Source: Streptomyces odontomachi
Lineage (GTDB): Bacteria; Actinomycetota; Actinomycetes; Streptomycetales; Streptomycetaceae
DNA: 64,000 nt
Direction: 5' to 3'
Assembly (NCBI RefSeq): GCF_024435355.1
Contig: NZ_JAMJWG010000016.1
Span: forward strand, 186,001 to 250,000
How positions within the stretch are numbered: position 1 is the stretch's first letter; every line of letters begins with the position of its first letter. The notes below the pieces were generated by a model. That model did not search any database and had not been told where the DNA came from. It saw only the letters and a list, made by a program, of their open reading frames with translations. Shown in pieces: positions 52,714 through 61,996 of the stretch. The position numbers and the translations under genes were made by a program.

Positions 52714-53343
52714 ATGAACGCAACGGCTGTCACCATCGCCCTGGCCTTCGTCAGCTATCTCGCGACCTACTTCAACAGCGTGCGGCTGTCGCAGCGGCAG
52801 GAACGGCTGTCGCGGGTGAACCGTCAGCTCAGCGACTTCTATGGGCCCCTTTTCGCGCTCGTGGAAGCCAACACCCGTATTTTCGACACGTTTATGGAGC
52901 GCACCGCGACGCGCCCTGATGGGCGATCTCCCTTTGCTGCCGGTGGAGAGCAGCCGACGAATGCAGAGCTGGCGGAGTGGCGGCTGTGGCTGAGTACGGT
53001 GTTCCTGCCGAATATCAGAGCCATGCGCGACATCGTCGTCACCAAGGCGGATCTCCTTGCCGAGTCGCAGGTACCGCAGGTCCTGCTTGAATTGAGTGCA
53101 CACGTTTCGGGGTACGAAATCGCGGAGGCGAAGTGGGAGCGCGGGGACTACGCGCCGCAGCACCACCTCTCGGGTGTGCCCTACCCCAGCGAGGGGCTTG
53201 CGCGGTACGCGCGGCAGTCGTTCATCCGGCTCAAGCAGGAGCAAGGTCGGCTCTTGGGCCGCCGCGGGCGCCGTGTCGCCCAGCCCGTGGACGACGCTGC
53301 CGGTTCGGTCCGTTGGCGTCGCGTCGGGCCGCAGGCCGAGTGA
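52714..53343 (+). CDS. Hypothetical membrane-anchored protein
   Basis: 209 residues. A single N-terminal hydrophobic segment (AVTIALAFVSYLATYF) precedes an alpha-helical soluble region with RLSQRQERLSRVNRQLSDFY, a coiled-coil-like stretch, and an Arg-rich C-terminus. The LSDFYGPLFAL pattern is seen in small Streptomyces membrane-associated hypothetical proteins of unknown role. Convergent with the MFS gene. Unrecognised function. Confidence 0.65.
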   Translation: MNATAVTIALAFVSYLATYFNSVRLSQRQERLSRVNRQLSDFYGPLFALVEANTRIFDTFMERTATRPDGRSPFAAGGEQPTNAELAEWRLWLSTVFLPNIRAMRDIVVTKADLLAESQVPQVLLELSAHVSGYEIAEAKWERGDYAPQHHLSGVPYPSEGLARYARQSFIRLKQEQGRLLGRRGRRVAQPVDDAAGSVRWRRVGPQAE

Positions 53344-53401
53344 AGGCGGCGTGCGCTGGGCGGTCGGCCCACCCCCGGTGACGGTGCCCACCGTCATGTA
53401 G

Positions 53402-54760
53402 TCAGTCACCGAGCCGGATCGGCATTACCGTGCGCAGGAACGGCACCAGCGTTGCCGCCGTGGCCACCGTGAAGACGGCGAACGCCGCCCGCAGGCCGGC
53501 CAGTTCGCCGATCAGGCCCATCAGTGCGGCGCCGATCGGCATCGCTCCCCAGCTGAACAGGCGGGACGCGGCGCTGAACCGGCCGAGCATCTCGTCCGGC
53601 ACCAGACGCTGGCTGAGGGTGCGGGAGTTCACCGTCCACAGCGTGCCGCCCATTCCGCCGAGGAACGCGCCCGCCGCCACCGCCCATGTCTGCGCGGTCA
53701 GTGCCGGCAGCGCGACCATCGCCGCGGTGCCCAGCAGATCGGCGAACATCGCCCAGCCGATGCCGAGCAGCCGGTTTACGGTGGTCACGGTGAGGGCCCC
53801 GACGAGCCCTCCGACGCCGAGTGCGCTGAGCACCAGGCCGTACTCCCCGGCGCCAAGGCCCATCTCCGTCTTCGCGTACAGCGGGATCAGGGCGAGCCAG
53901 CCGCCCCAGACGCCGCAGAGCACGGTCAGGATCAGCGCGAGCGTGCGTAGCAGGTGGTGCTGCCACAGGTAGCGGACGCCCTCTGCGATCCGGGCGTTGA
54001 CGGAGGCGGGAGCGGCGGCGCCGTGGTCGGCGCGGAAGCGTCCGGAGAGCAGCAGCAGGGTGAGGGCCGCCACGGCGTACGCGGCCCAGGTCGCCCCGAG
54101 TGCCAGGCCCGTACCGGCGGCCATCAGCAGGCCGCCGACGAACGGACCGGCGAACTCCTGGCACACCGTCTCGGCACCGGAGACCCAGGCGTTGGCCCGA
54201 TCCCGCGCCGCGGGTGGGACGGCGGCCGGGACGATGGCGGAGCCGGCCGTTCCGGCGATCACGTCGGCCACGCCGAGGACCGCGCCGGCGGCGAACACCG
54301 GGAGCAGGGAGAGGCTGCCGGTGACGGCGGTGGTCGTGAGCCAGCCCATCGCGGCAAGCCGCATGGCGTTCGCGGCCCAGAGCAGGTGGCGCCGGTCGAG
54401 GCGGTCGACCAGGACGCCCACATGCAGGGCGATCAACAACCAGGGGGCGGTGAGGGTCAGCGAGACGGCCGTGACCTGTGCGGGGGAACTGCTGAGTTGG
54501 GCGGCGAGCAGCGGCAGGGCCATCTTCAGCACGCCGTCGGCAAGGTTGGTGGCGGCGGTGAAACCCACCAGCACGACGGTGTTGCTCCGCCCCGGCCTGG
54601 TCGGTGGGTGGTCTGGCCTGTTCGGTGGGTGGTCTGGCCTGGTCGGTGGGTGGCCTCGCCTCGTCGGCTGGCGGCCCGGCCTCGTCGGTGGGCGGTCTGG
54701 CCTCGTCGGTGGGCGGTCTGGTCGGGTCTCCTGTCGCTGTGCGGGCTCTGCTGTCGTCAT
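53402..54760 (-). CDS. MFS exporter, EntS-like, with repeat N-terminus
   Basis: 452 residues from the ATG used here. Residues 12-58 are repeats of RPD(R/H)PPTRP, a charged Pro-rich tail. Then twelve membrane segments follow, with RLDRRHLLWAANAMRLAAMG as the motif-A-like loop and GAVLGVADVIAGTAGSAIVP; the layout matches the TMEM175/enterobactin-exporter (EntS) MFS branch. Substrate unknown. A longer start at 54808 is also open. Divergent from the CGNR gene, which may regulate it. Confidence 0.85.
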   Translation of the reverse strand: MTTAEPAQRQETRPDRPPTRPDRPPTRPGRQPTRRGHPPTRPDHPPNRPDHPPTRPGRSNTVVLVGFTAATNLADGVLKMALPLLAAQLSSSPAQVTAVSLTLTAPWLLIALHVGVLVDRLDRRHLLWAANAMRLAAMGWLTTTAVTGSLSLLPVFAAGAVLGVADVIAGTAGSAIVPAAVPPAARDRANAWVSGAETVCQEFAGPFVGGLLMAAGTGLALGATWAAYAVAALTLLLLSGRFRADHGAAAPASVNARIAEGVRYLWQHHLLRTLALILTVLCGVWGGWLALIPLYAKTEMGLGAGEYGLVLSALGVGGLVGALTVTTVNRLLGIGWAMFADLLGTAAMVALPALTAQTWAVAAGAFLGGMGGTLWTVNSRTLSQRLVPDEMLGRFSAASRLFSWGAMPIGAALMGLIGELAGLRAAFAVFTVATAATLVPFLRTVMPIRLGD

Positions 54761-54957
54761 CTTTATCCCCATCCCCATCCCTGGCCCCGTCCCCGTCCCT
54801 GTCTTCATCCCCGTCCCCGTTCATCTAACCGCCTATCCATTTTGGCGGTGAGGTGAGCGTGGCACGGTGACCTGCCTCGCCGCAACCGGCAAAGCAGATA
54901 GCCGGTAGAGTGTGGAAGTGGCCCCCTGAGATGGGCGACGGATCGGAGGTGGGGCGG

Positions 54958-55506
54958 ATGCTCGAACAGCCTGCCGCGGCGGCACTGGTGGAGGCGTTCG
55001 CCAACACGGTCGACGTCGAGGAGGACAGCGACGAGATCGCCACCCCGAAGGGGCTCGCCGTCTGGCTGCACGACCGCGGACTGCGACCGGCCCGAAACGC
55101 GGTGCCGACCGCCGCCCATGCCGCCTATCTGGTCCTGCGCGCAGGTATCCGCGAGCAGCTCGGGGCGCATGTCGGCGACACCCCCGACGAGGGTCTGGTG
55201 GCGGCCGCGGACAAGGTGCTGGCCGAGCATCCCGTCCTGGTCACCGCCGACGGGACGCTGGTCACGGCACCCGGCCTGCCGGCCGAGCGGGAGCCGCTGG
55301 TGCGCCTCGCCATCGCCTGGAGCGAGCTGACGACGACCGGCGACGCGGTGCGGCTCAAGCGGTGCGCGGAGCACACCTGCGGATGGGTGTTCTGGGACGT
55401 GTCGAAGAACCGCAGCCGCCGCTGGTGCTCGATGAAGGTGTGCGGCAACCGCAACAAGTCCCGTGCGTACGCGGCCCGTACCCGTACGCGGACCTCGGCT
55501 GGGTAG
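54958..55506 (+). CDS. CGNR zinc-finger (ABATE) regulator
   Basis: 182 residues. An N-terminal ABATE domain (FANTVDVEEDSDEIATPKGL) and a C-terminal zinc finger with CAEHTCGWVFWDVSKNRSRR then WCSMKVCGNRNKSRAY, the CGNR signature. Such proteins are putative stress-response regulators. The ATG at 54958 follows GGAGGTGGGGC; an earlier in-frame ATG lacks one. Divergent from the MFS exporter across about 200 bp, suggesting local control. Confidence 0.85.
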   Translation: MLEQPAAAALVEAFANTVDVEEDSDEIATPKGLAVWLHDRGLRPARNAVPTAAHAAYLVLRAGIREQLGAHVGDTPDEGLVAAADKVLAEHPVLVTADGTLVTAPGLPAEREPLVRLAIAWSELTTTGDAVRLKRCAEHTCGWVFWDVSKNRSRRWCSMKVCGNRNKSRAYAARTRTRTSAG

Positions 55507-55596
55507 ACCACCCGCGCCTCACCGCACCGTCACTGCCGCTACCGTCACTGCTGCTCCCGTCGCTGCTGCTCCCGCGCCCGCCCGCTGCCACCGCCC

Positions 55597-55636
<40 letters not shown>

Positions 55637-55643
55637 CGGAGGA

Positions 55644-57344
55644 TCAGGCCGAGGGAGCGCTCGGGGCCCGCGCCGGCCGGCGCAGCGTTGCGGCGAGGAG
55701 CGTGACGGCCGGGGGGATCTCGGTGTCGGTGATGTTGCCGTATCCGAGGACGAGCGCGCGCTGCGTCGAGGGGTTCGTTCGGTAGTCGTCGAGGTCTGCC
55801 AGGCGCAGGCCGGCGGCGGCCGCGGCCCGGACCGCGCCGTGGGTGTCGGTGCCGTCGGGGAGGTGGAGCAGGATGTGCAGCCCCGCGGCGGTGCCGGCTA
55901 TCCGGCCCTGCGGCACTTGGCTGCCGAGCGTCCGGATCAGCAGGTCGCGGCGGGTGCGGAAGCGGCGCCGTGCCGCGCGCAGGTGGGCGTCGTACCAGCC
56001 GCGGTCGATGAAGGTGGCGAGCGCGAGCTGGTCCAGTACCGGTGGCGCGGTGGCGACGGGGTTCGCCGCCCGGAGCGCCCGGGTCATCGTGCCGGGCGCG
56101 ACCAGCCAGCCCAGCCCGAGGGCCGGTGACAGCGTCTTGCTGACCGAGCCGAGGAGGTAGACCCGCCCGGGATCCATGCCCTGCATGACGGCGACGGGGT
56201 GGTGGTCGTAGCGGAACTCGGCGTCGTAGTCGTCCTCGATGACGAAGCCGTCCACCTCGCGGGCCCAGCGCACCAGGTGTGCCCGGCGGGCCGGGGAGAG
56301 CATCGTTCCGGTCGGGAACTGATGGGCTGCACCGACGACGACGGCCCGGGCCGTCGTGCGCGCGAGGTCGTCGACGCGGAGGCCGTCCTGGTCGACGGGC
56401 ACGGCGTGCACCCGAAGGCCGGCGGTCAGGGCGGCGTCCCGCAACCGTCCCCAACCCGGGTGTTCCACGGCCAGGTCGACGATTCCCTCGGCGCGTAGCG
56501 CTCGGCAGGTGCGTACCAGAGCGTCGGTGACGCCCGCGCACACGGACACCGACTCGGGGTGCGCGTCCGCACCGCGCGAGCGCCTCAGGTACTGCGCCAC
56601 GGTGGTGCGCAGTACCGGATGCCCGGCCGGGTCGGGCAGGCCGAGGTCATAGTGGACGGCCGAGCCGGCGACCGCGCGCACCGCGTCCGCCCAGCGGCGC
56701 CGCGGGAATGCCCGCAGGTCGGGCAGGCCCGGCGCCAGGTCGTACCGGATCGGGGGGTGCGCCGGCGCACGTCTGGCGCGAGGCTGCGGTGGCGTTCCGT
56801 CCGGCGACCATGCGACGCGGGTGGCCGAACCCGCCCGGGCAGAGAGGTAGCCCTCCGCGATGAGCTGCCCGTACGCCTCCGTCACGACCCACCGTGAGCA
56901 GCCGAGCTGTTCGGCGAGCGCCCGGCTCGGTGGCACGGCGTCGCCCTCCGCCAGCCGGCCCTCCCGGATGGCGGCGCGCAACGCGTGGGCCAGGCGATCA
57001 TGCAGACGGCGCCGGCCACCCGCCGGAGGGCCGATGTCCAGCAACGTCGCCCAGGCGTGACTGGTTGCCGCCCGCGCGGTCTCCGGGGTCTCCGGGGTCT
57101 CCGTCGCCTCCGTCGCCTCCGTCGCCTCCGTTGCCTCCGTTGCCTCCGTTGCCTCCGAGGATTCCGTCGCCTCCAGCGTCCCTTGGGTCTCCACCGCCTC
57201 CGAGGGCTCCGCGGTCTTCGTCGCCTCCGCGGTCTCCGCCGGCTCCGGGGTCCTCGGGGTCTCCGAGGTCCCCGGGTTCTCCCGGGTCTCCCGGGTCTCC
57301 CGGGTCTCCACACTGGCGCGGGAATTGGTCTGGGAAAACGGCAC
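55644..57344 (-). CDS. MocR/PdxR-like regulator (GntR HTH plus aminotransferase-like domain)
   Basis: 566 residues. After a 75-residue Glu/Thr/Ala-rich insert (ATEATEATE repeats), a GntR winged helix (LAEQLGCSRWVVTEAYGQLIAEG) precedes a fold-type I PLP domain with IEDDYDAEFRYD and the lysine loop GSVSKTLSPALGLGWLV. MocR proteins sense PLP or an amino-acid derivative. The GTG start (VPFSQTNSRAS) matches the usual MocR beginning; the insert between it and SHAWATLLDIGPP is not typical. Divergent by 46 bp from the broken aldo/keto reductase, a likely target. Confidence 0.88.
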   Translation of the reverse strand: MPFSQTNSRASVETRETRETRENPGTSETPRTPEPAETAEATKTAEPSEAVETQGTLEATESSEATEATEATEATEATEATETPETPETARAATSHAWATLLDIGPPAGGRRRLHDRLAHALRAAIREGRLAEGDAVPPSRALAEQLGCSRWVVTEAYGQLIAEGYLSARAGSATRVAWSPDGTPPQPRARRAPAHPPIRYDLAPGLPDLRAFPRRRWADAVRAVAGSAVHYDLGLPDPAGHPVLRTTVAQYLRRSRGADAHPESVSVCAGVTDALVRTCRALRAEGIVDLAVEHPGWGRLRDAALTAGLRVHAVPVDQDGLRVDDLARTTARAVVVGAAHQFPTGTMLSPARRAHLVRWAREVDGFVIEDDYDAEFRYDHHPVAVMQGMDPGRVYLLGSVSKTLSPALGLGWLVAPGTMTRALRAANPVATAPPVLDQLALATFIDRGWYDAHLRAARRRFRTRRDLLIRTLGSQVPQGRIAGTAAGLHILLHLPDGTDTHGAVRAAAAAGLRLADLDDYRTNPSTQRALVLGYGNITDTEIPPAVTLLAATLRRPARAPSAPSA

Positions 57345-57390
57345 AAGATTGGAGCGTAACGCCGATCCGAATCCGCCTACCGTGCTGGGC

Positions 57391-58332
57391 ATGATGGAGA
57401 ACCTTGCACTGGGTGCCATGCTCTTCGGCACGGTCGTGGACGAGCGCCGATCGTTCGGGATCCTGGACCATTTCGTGGACGCCGGAGGCGTCTGGATCGA
57501 CACCGCGAACTGTTACGCCTTCTGGGCGGACCCGAGCGGCTTCGGCGGGCAGAGCGAGACGGTGTTGGGGCGCTGGCTGGCCGGCCGTCCGGGAGTCCGT
57601 GACCGCGTCAAGATCAGCACCAAGGTGGGCTGCGAGCCGACCGAGGCCGGGCGGTTCCCGGAGACGGCCGAGGGACTGTCGGCCGGGGCCGTCAAGAGCG
57701 GAATCGAAGGCAGTCTCCGCCGGCTCGGCACCGACCACCTCGAGCTGTACTGGGCCCACAAGCCCGACCCCCTCACTCCGCTGGAAGAGACGGTGGCCGC
57801 GTTCGACGCGCTGGTGTCCGCGGGTTCGGTCGGTCGCCTCGGCTGCTCCAACTACCCCGTCTGGCAGGTCGAGCGGGCACGGCAGATCGCGCGGTCCTTG
57901 GGTGGCGCGGGGTTCACCGCGGTGCAGCAGCACCACACGTACCTGCAACCGCGTCCCGCGACCCAGCCGTCCGTGGTGCACCGGTTCGGTGCGGTCACCG
58001 ACGAGGTGCTCCACTACCTGGAGCACCATCCGGACATGGCGCTGTGAGCGTACTCGCCGCTCCTGACCGGTCGCTACACCCGCGCGGACAAGCCGCTGCC
58101 GGCGGAGTACGACCATCCCGGCACCGCCCGCCGCCTCGCTGCGCTCGACGAGGTGGCCGACGAGACCGGCACGAACCGGAACCGAGTGGTGCTGGCATGG
58201 CTGACCGGGGGAAAACCGGCCGCCATCCCGATCGTCGGCGTCAGTTCGGTCGAGCAGCTGGACGAGGCGATCGCGGGCGTGGCCCTGGAACTGACCGCCG
58301 GGCAGCGGGAACGACTGGATGCCGCGATGTGA
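57391..58332 (+). pseudogene. Aldo/keto reductase interrupted by an in-frame TGA
   Basis: The frame reads 218 codons of an aldo/keto reductase: WIDTANCYAFWADPSG (catalytic Asp/Tyr), KISTKVG (Lys), LELYWAHKPDP (His). It then meets TGA at 58045-58047 where AL-W-AYSPL is expected, so TGG has become TGA. Past the stop the same frame continues AYSPLLTGRYTRADKPLP to ELTAGQRERLDAAM and ends at 58332, giving a full-length C-terminus. The truncated product lacks the last beta strands and much of the cofactor site. Two ATGs (57391, 57394) are possible starts. Confidence 0.85.
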
Positions 58333-58780
58333 GCCGAGGAGGCTGACCCAGGACGCCGACACCGCTTCCGCAGTGTCCACAGTGCTCCGAGGGCATCCGA
58401 GGGCGACAGCGCTCCGAGGGCGATAGCGCTCCGAGGGCGATAGCGCTCCGAGGGCAACAGTGCGCTGAGGGCGATGCGGAACTGCGCGGGCGTTGGCGCA
58501 ACACCTGTCTACGGCACGCCCCTGACCTGCATATACGCGGCGTTGCGAGGTTCCGGGTGCGATGGCAACGGTCACTGGACGTTGCCGCTTTTCGAAATGC
58601 CCGGTGCAACGGGGCCACCTGACGTCATTGTGTGGCCCACCGCAAGGCGGGCCCATCGGGGGCGCGCCGTGCCGGTCAGTCGGTCAGCCGGTCAGCCCCT
58701 TGGCCGGTTGGCCGGTCGGCCGTTGGCCGGTTGGCCGGTCGGCCGTTGGCCGGTTGGCCGGATCAGGAAGGACAGGTGTG
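58333..58780. other. Gene-free region with two tandem repeat tracts
   Basis: A 17-bp unit AGCGCTCCGAGGGCGAT is repeated about 4 times, with degenerate flanking copies (58380-58476). A 23-bp unit TTGGCCGGTTGGCCGGTCGGCCG is repeated about 2.5 times just before the next ribosome site (58700-58761). No gene is supported. Confidence 0.55.
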
Positions 58781-59128
58781 ATGGATCGTTCGCTCGTGTC
58801 GGTCAGGGCGGCTCTGGTGCTGTTACTCGGAGCCCTGGCCGGTGTGGGGGCCGGCTTGTTGTCGGTGCAGGCGGCCGGTGGCGGGATGGCGAGTGGGGTG
58901 CTCTGCGGACTCGCTGCTGCGGGCGGGGCGGTGCCGGTGTTCAACCAGCTGATAGCCCCGGATCCCACCGACAACGGACCAGTCACCGCCAACGGACCGG
59001 ACGGGCCCACAGGGCGAACGGCCGGACGAGCGACAGGACAGACCGCACGACGGACGACAGGGCGAGCGACAGGGCGAGCGACAGGACAGACGGCAGGGCG
59101 GACGAACGGCGGGGGTACCCGTGGGTGA
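58781..59128 (+). CDS. Small membrane protein, coupled to the response regulator
   Basis: 115 residues: two hydrophobic segments (residues 8-30 and 37-55, ALVLLLGALAGVGAGLLSVQ and SGVLCGLAAAGGAVPVF), then a Gly/Thr/Arg-rich repeat tail (TGRATGQTARR). AGGAAGGACAG precedes the ATG. The stop overlaps the next start by 8 bp, so the two genes are coupled. Topology predicts a cytoplasmic tail that could contact the response regulator; function unknown. Confidence 0.65.
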   Translation: MDRSLVSVRAALVLLLGALAGVGAGLLSVQAAGGGMASGVLCGLAAAGGAVPVFNQLIAPDPTDNGPVTANGPDGPTGRTAGRATGQTARRTTGRATGRATGQTAGRTNGGGTRG

Positions 59129-60347
59129 GTTGCGCCCCCTCGCCGATGACCTGGCACCGGAGTCCCGGGCGCTGGCCATGGCGCTGCGCGAGCTGTTCGA
59201 GGCGCTGGAGATCTCGGTACGCCGCTACGCGGCCAGGCGCATACGGGACGCCGGGACCTTCTCCCGCTATCTCGGCGGCACCCGCGTCCCCCCGTGGGAA
59301 GTGATCACGGACCTGTTCACCGACGTCGCCGAGCACCGTGGCTTGGCCGCCACCCCCGAGGCCATCGAGCTGGTACGCCGTCTGCACCTGGCGGCGGTCC
59401 GCACCAGTTCCTCGCCTCGTCACGCGGTCGAGGTGCTCGAGCAGCAGCTCGCCGAGGCCGATCGTGTCTCGCGCCGTTCCACCGCACGCGGTGACGCCCT
59501 GGGTGATGCGCTCCTGGACCGCAAGCACCGCATTGCCGACCTGGAAGTGCGCCTGAACCAGCTGGAAGCCGAATGGAGCGCGGAGCGGCAACGAGCCGAA
59601 CGGCTGGCCGCAGCCAACCCCGACGTCTCCGAACTGCTCCACGAACGCGATCAGCTCCAGGACGAGGTCACCCGGCTCTCCACCCAACTGCACGAAGCGC
59701 AGCGGCAGCGGGACGAGGCCGAACAGCGCTGCGCCTTGCTGGAGCGCCAACTTGAGGCGGTGGAAGAGGTAAAGCAGGTGAGCCCGGTGAACCCGGTGAA
59801 CCCGGTGAACCGGATGAACCGGATGAACCCGGTGTCCCGGGTGAGTCAGGGGAGCCCGGCGGAAGGAGCGGAAGATGTCGAAGGAGTGGTACAGGTTGAG
59901 CAGGTAGCCCCGGCTGGCGTGGCGCGGTCGTTCCCGCCGGCCATGCCCAAGGTCCTCATCGTGGACGACCAGCCTGACAACCTGCTGGCCATGACCGCCG
60001 TCCTTGCCACCCTCGACCAGGAGCTGGTCGCGGTCTCCTCGGGGCGTGACGCCCTCAAGGCGCTCCTCGACCACGACGACTTCGCCGTGATCATCATGGA
60101 CGTGCAAATGCCCGACATGGACGGTTACGAGACCGCGGCGCACATCAAACGACGTCCTCGCACCCACGACGTCCCCATCATCTTCCTCACCGCGATGGGC
60201 ACGGATCCCGAACACTCCGCCCGGGGTTACGCCGCCGGCGCGGTCGACTACATCGGCAAACCGTTCGACCCCTGGGTCCTGCGCGCCAAAGTCGCCGTCT
60301 TCACCGGCATCTACCTCGAACAACGCCGGCTCGCCGGAGAGCAATGA
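59121..60347 (+). CDS. Response regulator with N-terminal helical domain and coiled coil
   Basis: 408 residues. An N-terminal helical domain (about 10-95, LRELFEALEISVRRYAARR, resembling XRE-like regions of Streptomyces proteins), a long coiled coil (about 105-215, LDRKHRIADLEVRLNQLEAE), a short linker of PVNPVNRMN repeats, then a C-terminal receiver domain with LIVDDQPDNLLAM (Asp pocket), IIMDVQMPDMDGYE (phosphoacceptor Asp), and YIGKPFDP (Lys). No DNA-binding output follows the receiver. No histidine kinase adjoins within the window. GTG start, 8-bp overlap with the membrane protein gene. Confidence 0.85.
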   Translation: MGELRPLADDLAPESRALAMALRELFEALEISVRRYAARRIRDAGTFSRYLGGTRVPPWEVITDLFTDVAEHRGLAATPEAIELVRRLHLAAVRTSSSPRHAVEVLEQQLAEADRVSRRSTARGDALGDALLDRKHRIADLEVRLNQLEAEWSAERQRAERLAAANPDVSELLHERDQLQDEVTRLSTQLHEAQRQRDEAEQRCALLERQLEAVEEVKQVSPVNPVNPVNRMNRMNPVSRVSQGSPAEGAEDVEGVVQVEQVAPAGVARSFPPAMPKVLIVDDQPDNLLAMTAVLATLDQELVAVSSGRDALKALLDHDDFAVIIMDVQMPDMDGYETAAHIKRRPRTHDVPIIFLTAMGTDPEHSARGYAAGAVDYIGKPFDPWVLRAKVAVFTGIYLEQRRLAGEQ

Positions 60348-60491
60348 CGGACGAACCCCATTCAGGAAGCCGCCCACTCCTCAGGATCCGCCCCTCCCCA
60401 GGATCCGTTCCTCCCCAGGAGCCGTCCTCCATGAGGAGCCCTCCTCCCGGCAGGACCGTCACCGTCACCCCGTCATCAGGAGCCGTGCACC

Positions 60492-61037
60492 ATGAGCCAC
60501 TTCACGTTCCCCACCGGCCCGCAGGACCGCCCGCAGGACCCCCCGCAGAACCACCGGCAGGACCGCCCGCAGGACCGCCAGTACGTCCTGGGCCAGGAGC
60601 TACGCGTCAGCATTCTCACGTCCGGGGAGGAGACCGACGGGCGGCACGATCTCACCGACTCCGTGATGCCCGCGGGGTCGGCGACCCCTCTGCACCTGCA
60701 CACGCGGTACGAGGAGCGCCTGTGGGTGGTCTCGGGCTCGTTGACCGTGTGGGCCGGTCCGGACACCGTGACCCTGCGCTCCGGTGACTTCTTCACGGTC
60801 CCCCTGCACGTACCGCACGCGATCAAGTCCGGGCCCGAGGGCGCCCGTGCGCTCAACATCTCCTCGCCCGCCGGGTTCGCCGAGCTGATAGCCCGGGCCG
60901 GGACGCCCCTCCACCTGGCCACACCCGAGACGGAACTCGACGGGGAGTTGTTCATGGCGGTGACCGCTGAACTCGGCGACGTCGTACTCGGGCCGCCCGG
61001 CACCACCCCCGCCGACCTCGAGGAAATCGGCGAGTAA
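60492..61037 (+). CDS. Cupin domain protein
   Basis: 181 residues. After a QDRPQDPPQ-type repeat tail (10-30), a single cupin fold shows TPLHLHTRYEERLWVVSGSL (metal ligands H-x-H...E) and FTVPLHVPHAI (His). The metal site is complete, so a mononuclear metal enzyme or small-molecule-binding protein is likely. Substrate unknown. Beyond the stop, AGGTAGC is repeated in tandem about five times (61060-61090). Confidence 0.82.
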   Translation: MSHFTFPTGPQDRPQDPPQNHRQDRPQDRQYVLGQELRVSILTSGEETDGRHDLTDSVMPAGSATPLHLHTRYEERLWVVSGSLTVWAGPDTVTLRSGDFFTVPLHVPHAIKSGPEGARALNISSPAGFAELIARAGTPLHLATPETELDGELFMAVTAELGDVVLGPPGTTPADLEEIGE

Positions 61038-61108
61038 CGACAAGCAAGCAAGCGTAACGACAGGTAGCAGGTAGCAGGTAGCAGGTAGCAACCAAACGTG
61101 ATCAGCGC

Positions 61109-61960
61109 TCAGTCGAGCACGTCAGGCTCCTGCTCCATGACCAGGTCGGCGAGGAGGGTGAAGTTGTGCCGCGCCATGTTCGCGTTGCCGAACTGGCGGT
61201 GGGCCAGGGTGGCTTCCTCGTCGGGCATGAGGCGTGGGCTGCCGGCGGCGTCGGCTAGTAGCTGCATCTGGCAGGCGCGGTCCATGGCGATGAACCACCA
61301 GACGGCCTCCTCGATGGAGCGGCCGACGGTGAGCAGGCCGTGGTGGCGCAGGATGGCCGCACGCTTCTCGCCGAGCTTCCTCGCGATGGCCTCGCCCTCC
61401 GACCGTTCCAGGACCAGCCCTTTGTACTCGTCGAAGAGGACATGGTCGCCGTAGAAGGCGCAGCTCTCCTGGATGATCGGGTCGAGCAGCTTGTCCAGGG
61501 TGGCGAAGGCCCGGCCGTGGATGGTGTGCGCGTGAGCGACGGCCGCGACGTCCGGGCGGGCGTGGTGCACCGAGGAGTGGATCCAGAAGGCCGCCTTGTT
61601 GGTACGGCGTTCCCCCTCCACGACCTTGCCCGTCTCGTCGATGAGGAGGAGGTCGCTCACCTTGATGCGGGAGAAGTGGACGGCGTACGGATTGACCCAG
61701 AAGCGCTGCGGGAACTCCGGATCGCGGGCGGTGACGTGGCCCGCGATGCCCTCGTCGAAGCCGTACCGCGCGAAGATCCGGAAGGCGATGGCCAGTTGAC
61801 GCTTGCGGTGCGCACGCTCGGCCTCGATGGACTCCCGCGCTTCCGGGAGGTCGGGGAGGTCCAGCAACTCGGGTTCGTCGGTACTGGTGACAGCCGTGGC
61901 ACTGACGGCGGCGGTGACAGTGACGGTGGTGCCGTGCTGCTGATCCTGCTGGACGGTCAT
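61109..61960 (-). CDS. Class II aldolase/adducin family protein
   Basis: 283 residues. After a 35-residue Thr/Val-rich start, the aldolase II fold carries DEGIAGHVTARDPE, VAHAHTIHG (zinc His pair) and RHHGLLTVGRSIEEAVWWF (third His). Members include fuculose- and ribulose-phosphate aldolases and decarboxylase-like proteins; the sugar-phosphate loop is not conclusive, and this branch of actinobacterial proteins has no proven substrate. The gene stands alone. Confidence 0.85.
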   Translation of the reverse strand: MTVQQDQQHGTTVTVTAAVSATAVTSTDEPELLDLPDLPEARESIEAERAHRKRQLAIAFRIFARYGFDEGIAGHVTARDPEFPQRFWVNPYAVHFSRIKVSDLLLIDETGKVVEGERRTNKAAFWIHSSVHHARPDVAAVAHAHTIHGRAFATLDKLLDPIIQESCAFYGDHVLFDEYKGLVLERSEGEAIARKLGEKRAAILRHHGLLTVGRSIEEAVWWFIAMDRACQMQLLADAAGSPRLMPDEEATLAHRQFGNANMARHNFTLLADLVMEQEPDVLD

Positions 61961-61996
61961 GGTGGGTCGCCTTCCGTGGGGCGCGGGTTCCGGCAG

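Noticed and set aside
52327..53409. Minus-strand 360-codon frame
   Set aside because: Antisense to the membrane-anchored hypothetical gene; amino-acid composition (Arg/Pro/Gly) is typical of a GC-rich shadow.
58045..58047. TGA as selenocysteine codon in the aldo/keto reductase
   Set aside because: The position is a conserved Trp (TGG), a one-base change; there is no SECIS-like context or known selenoprotein in this family.
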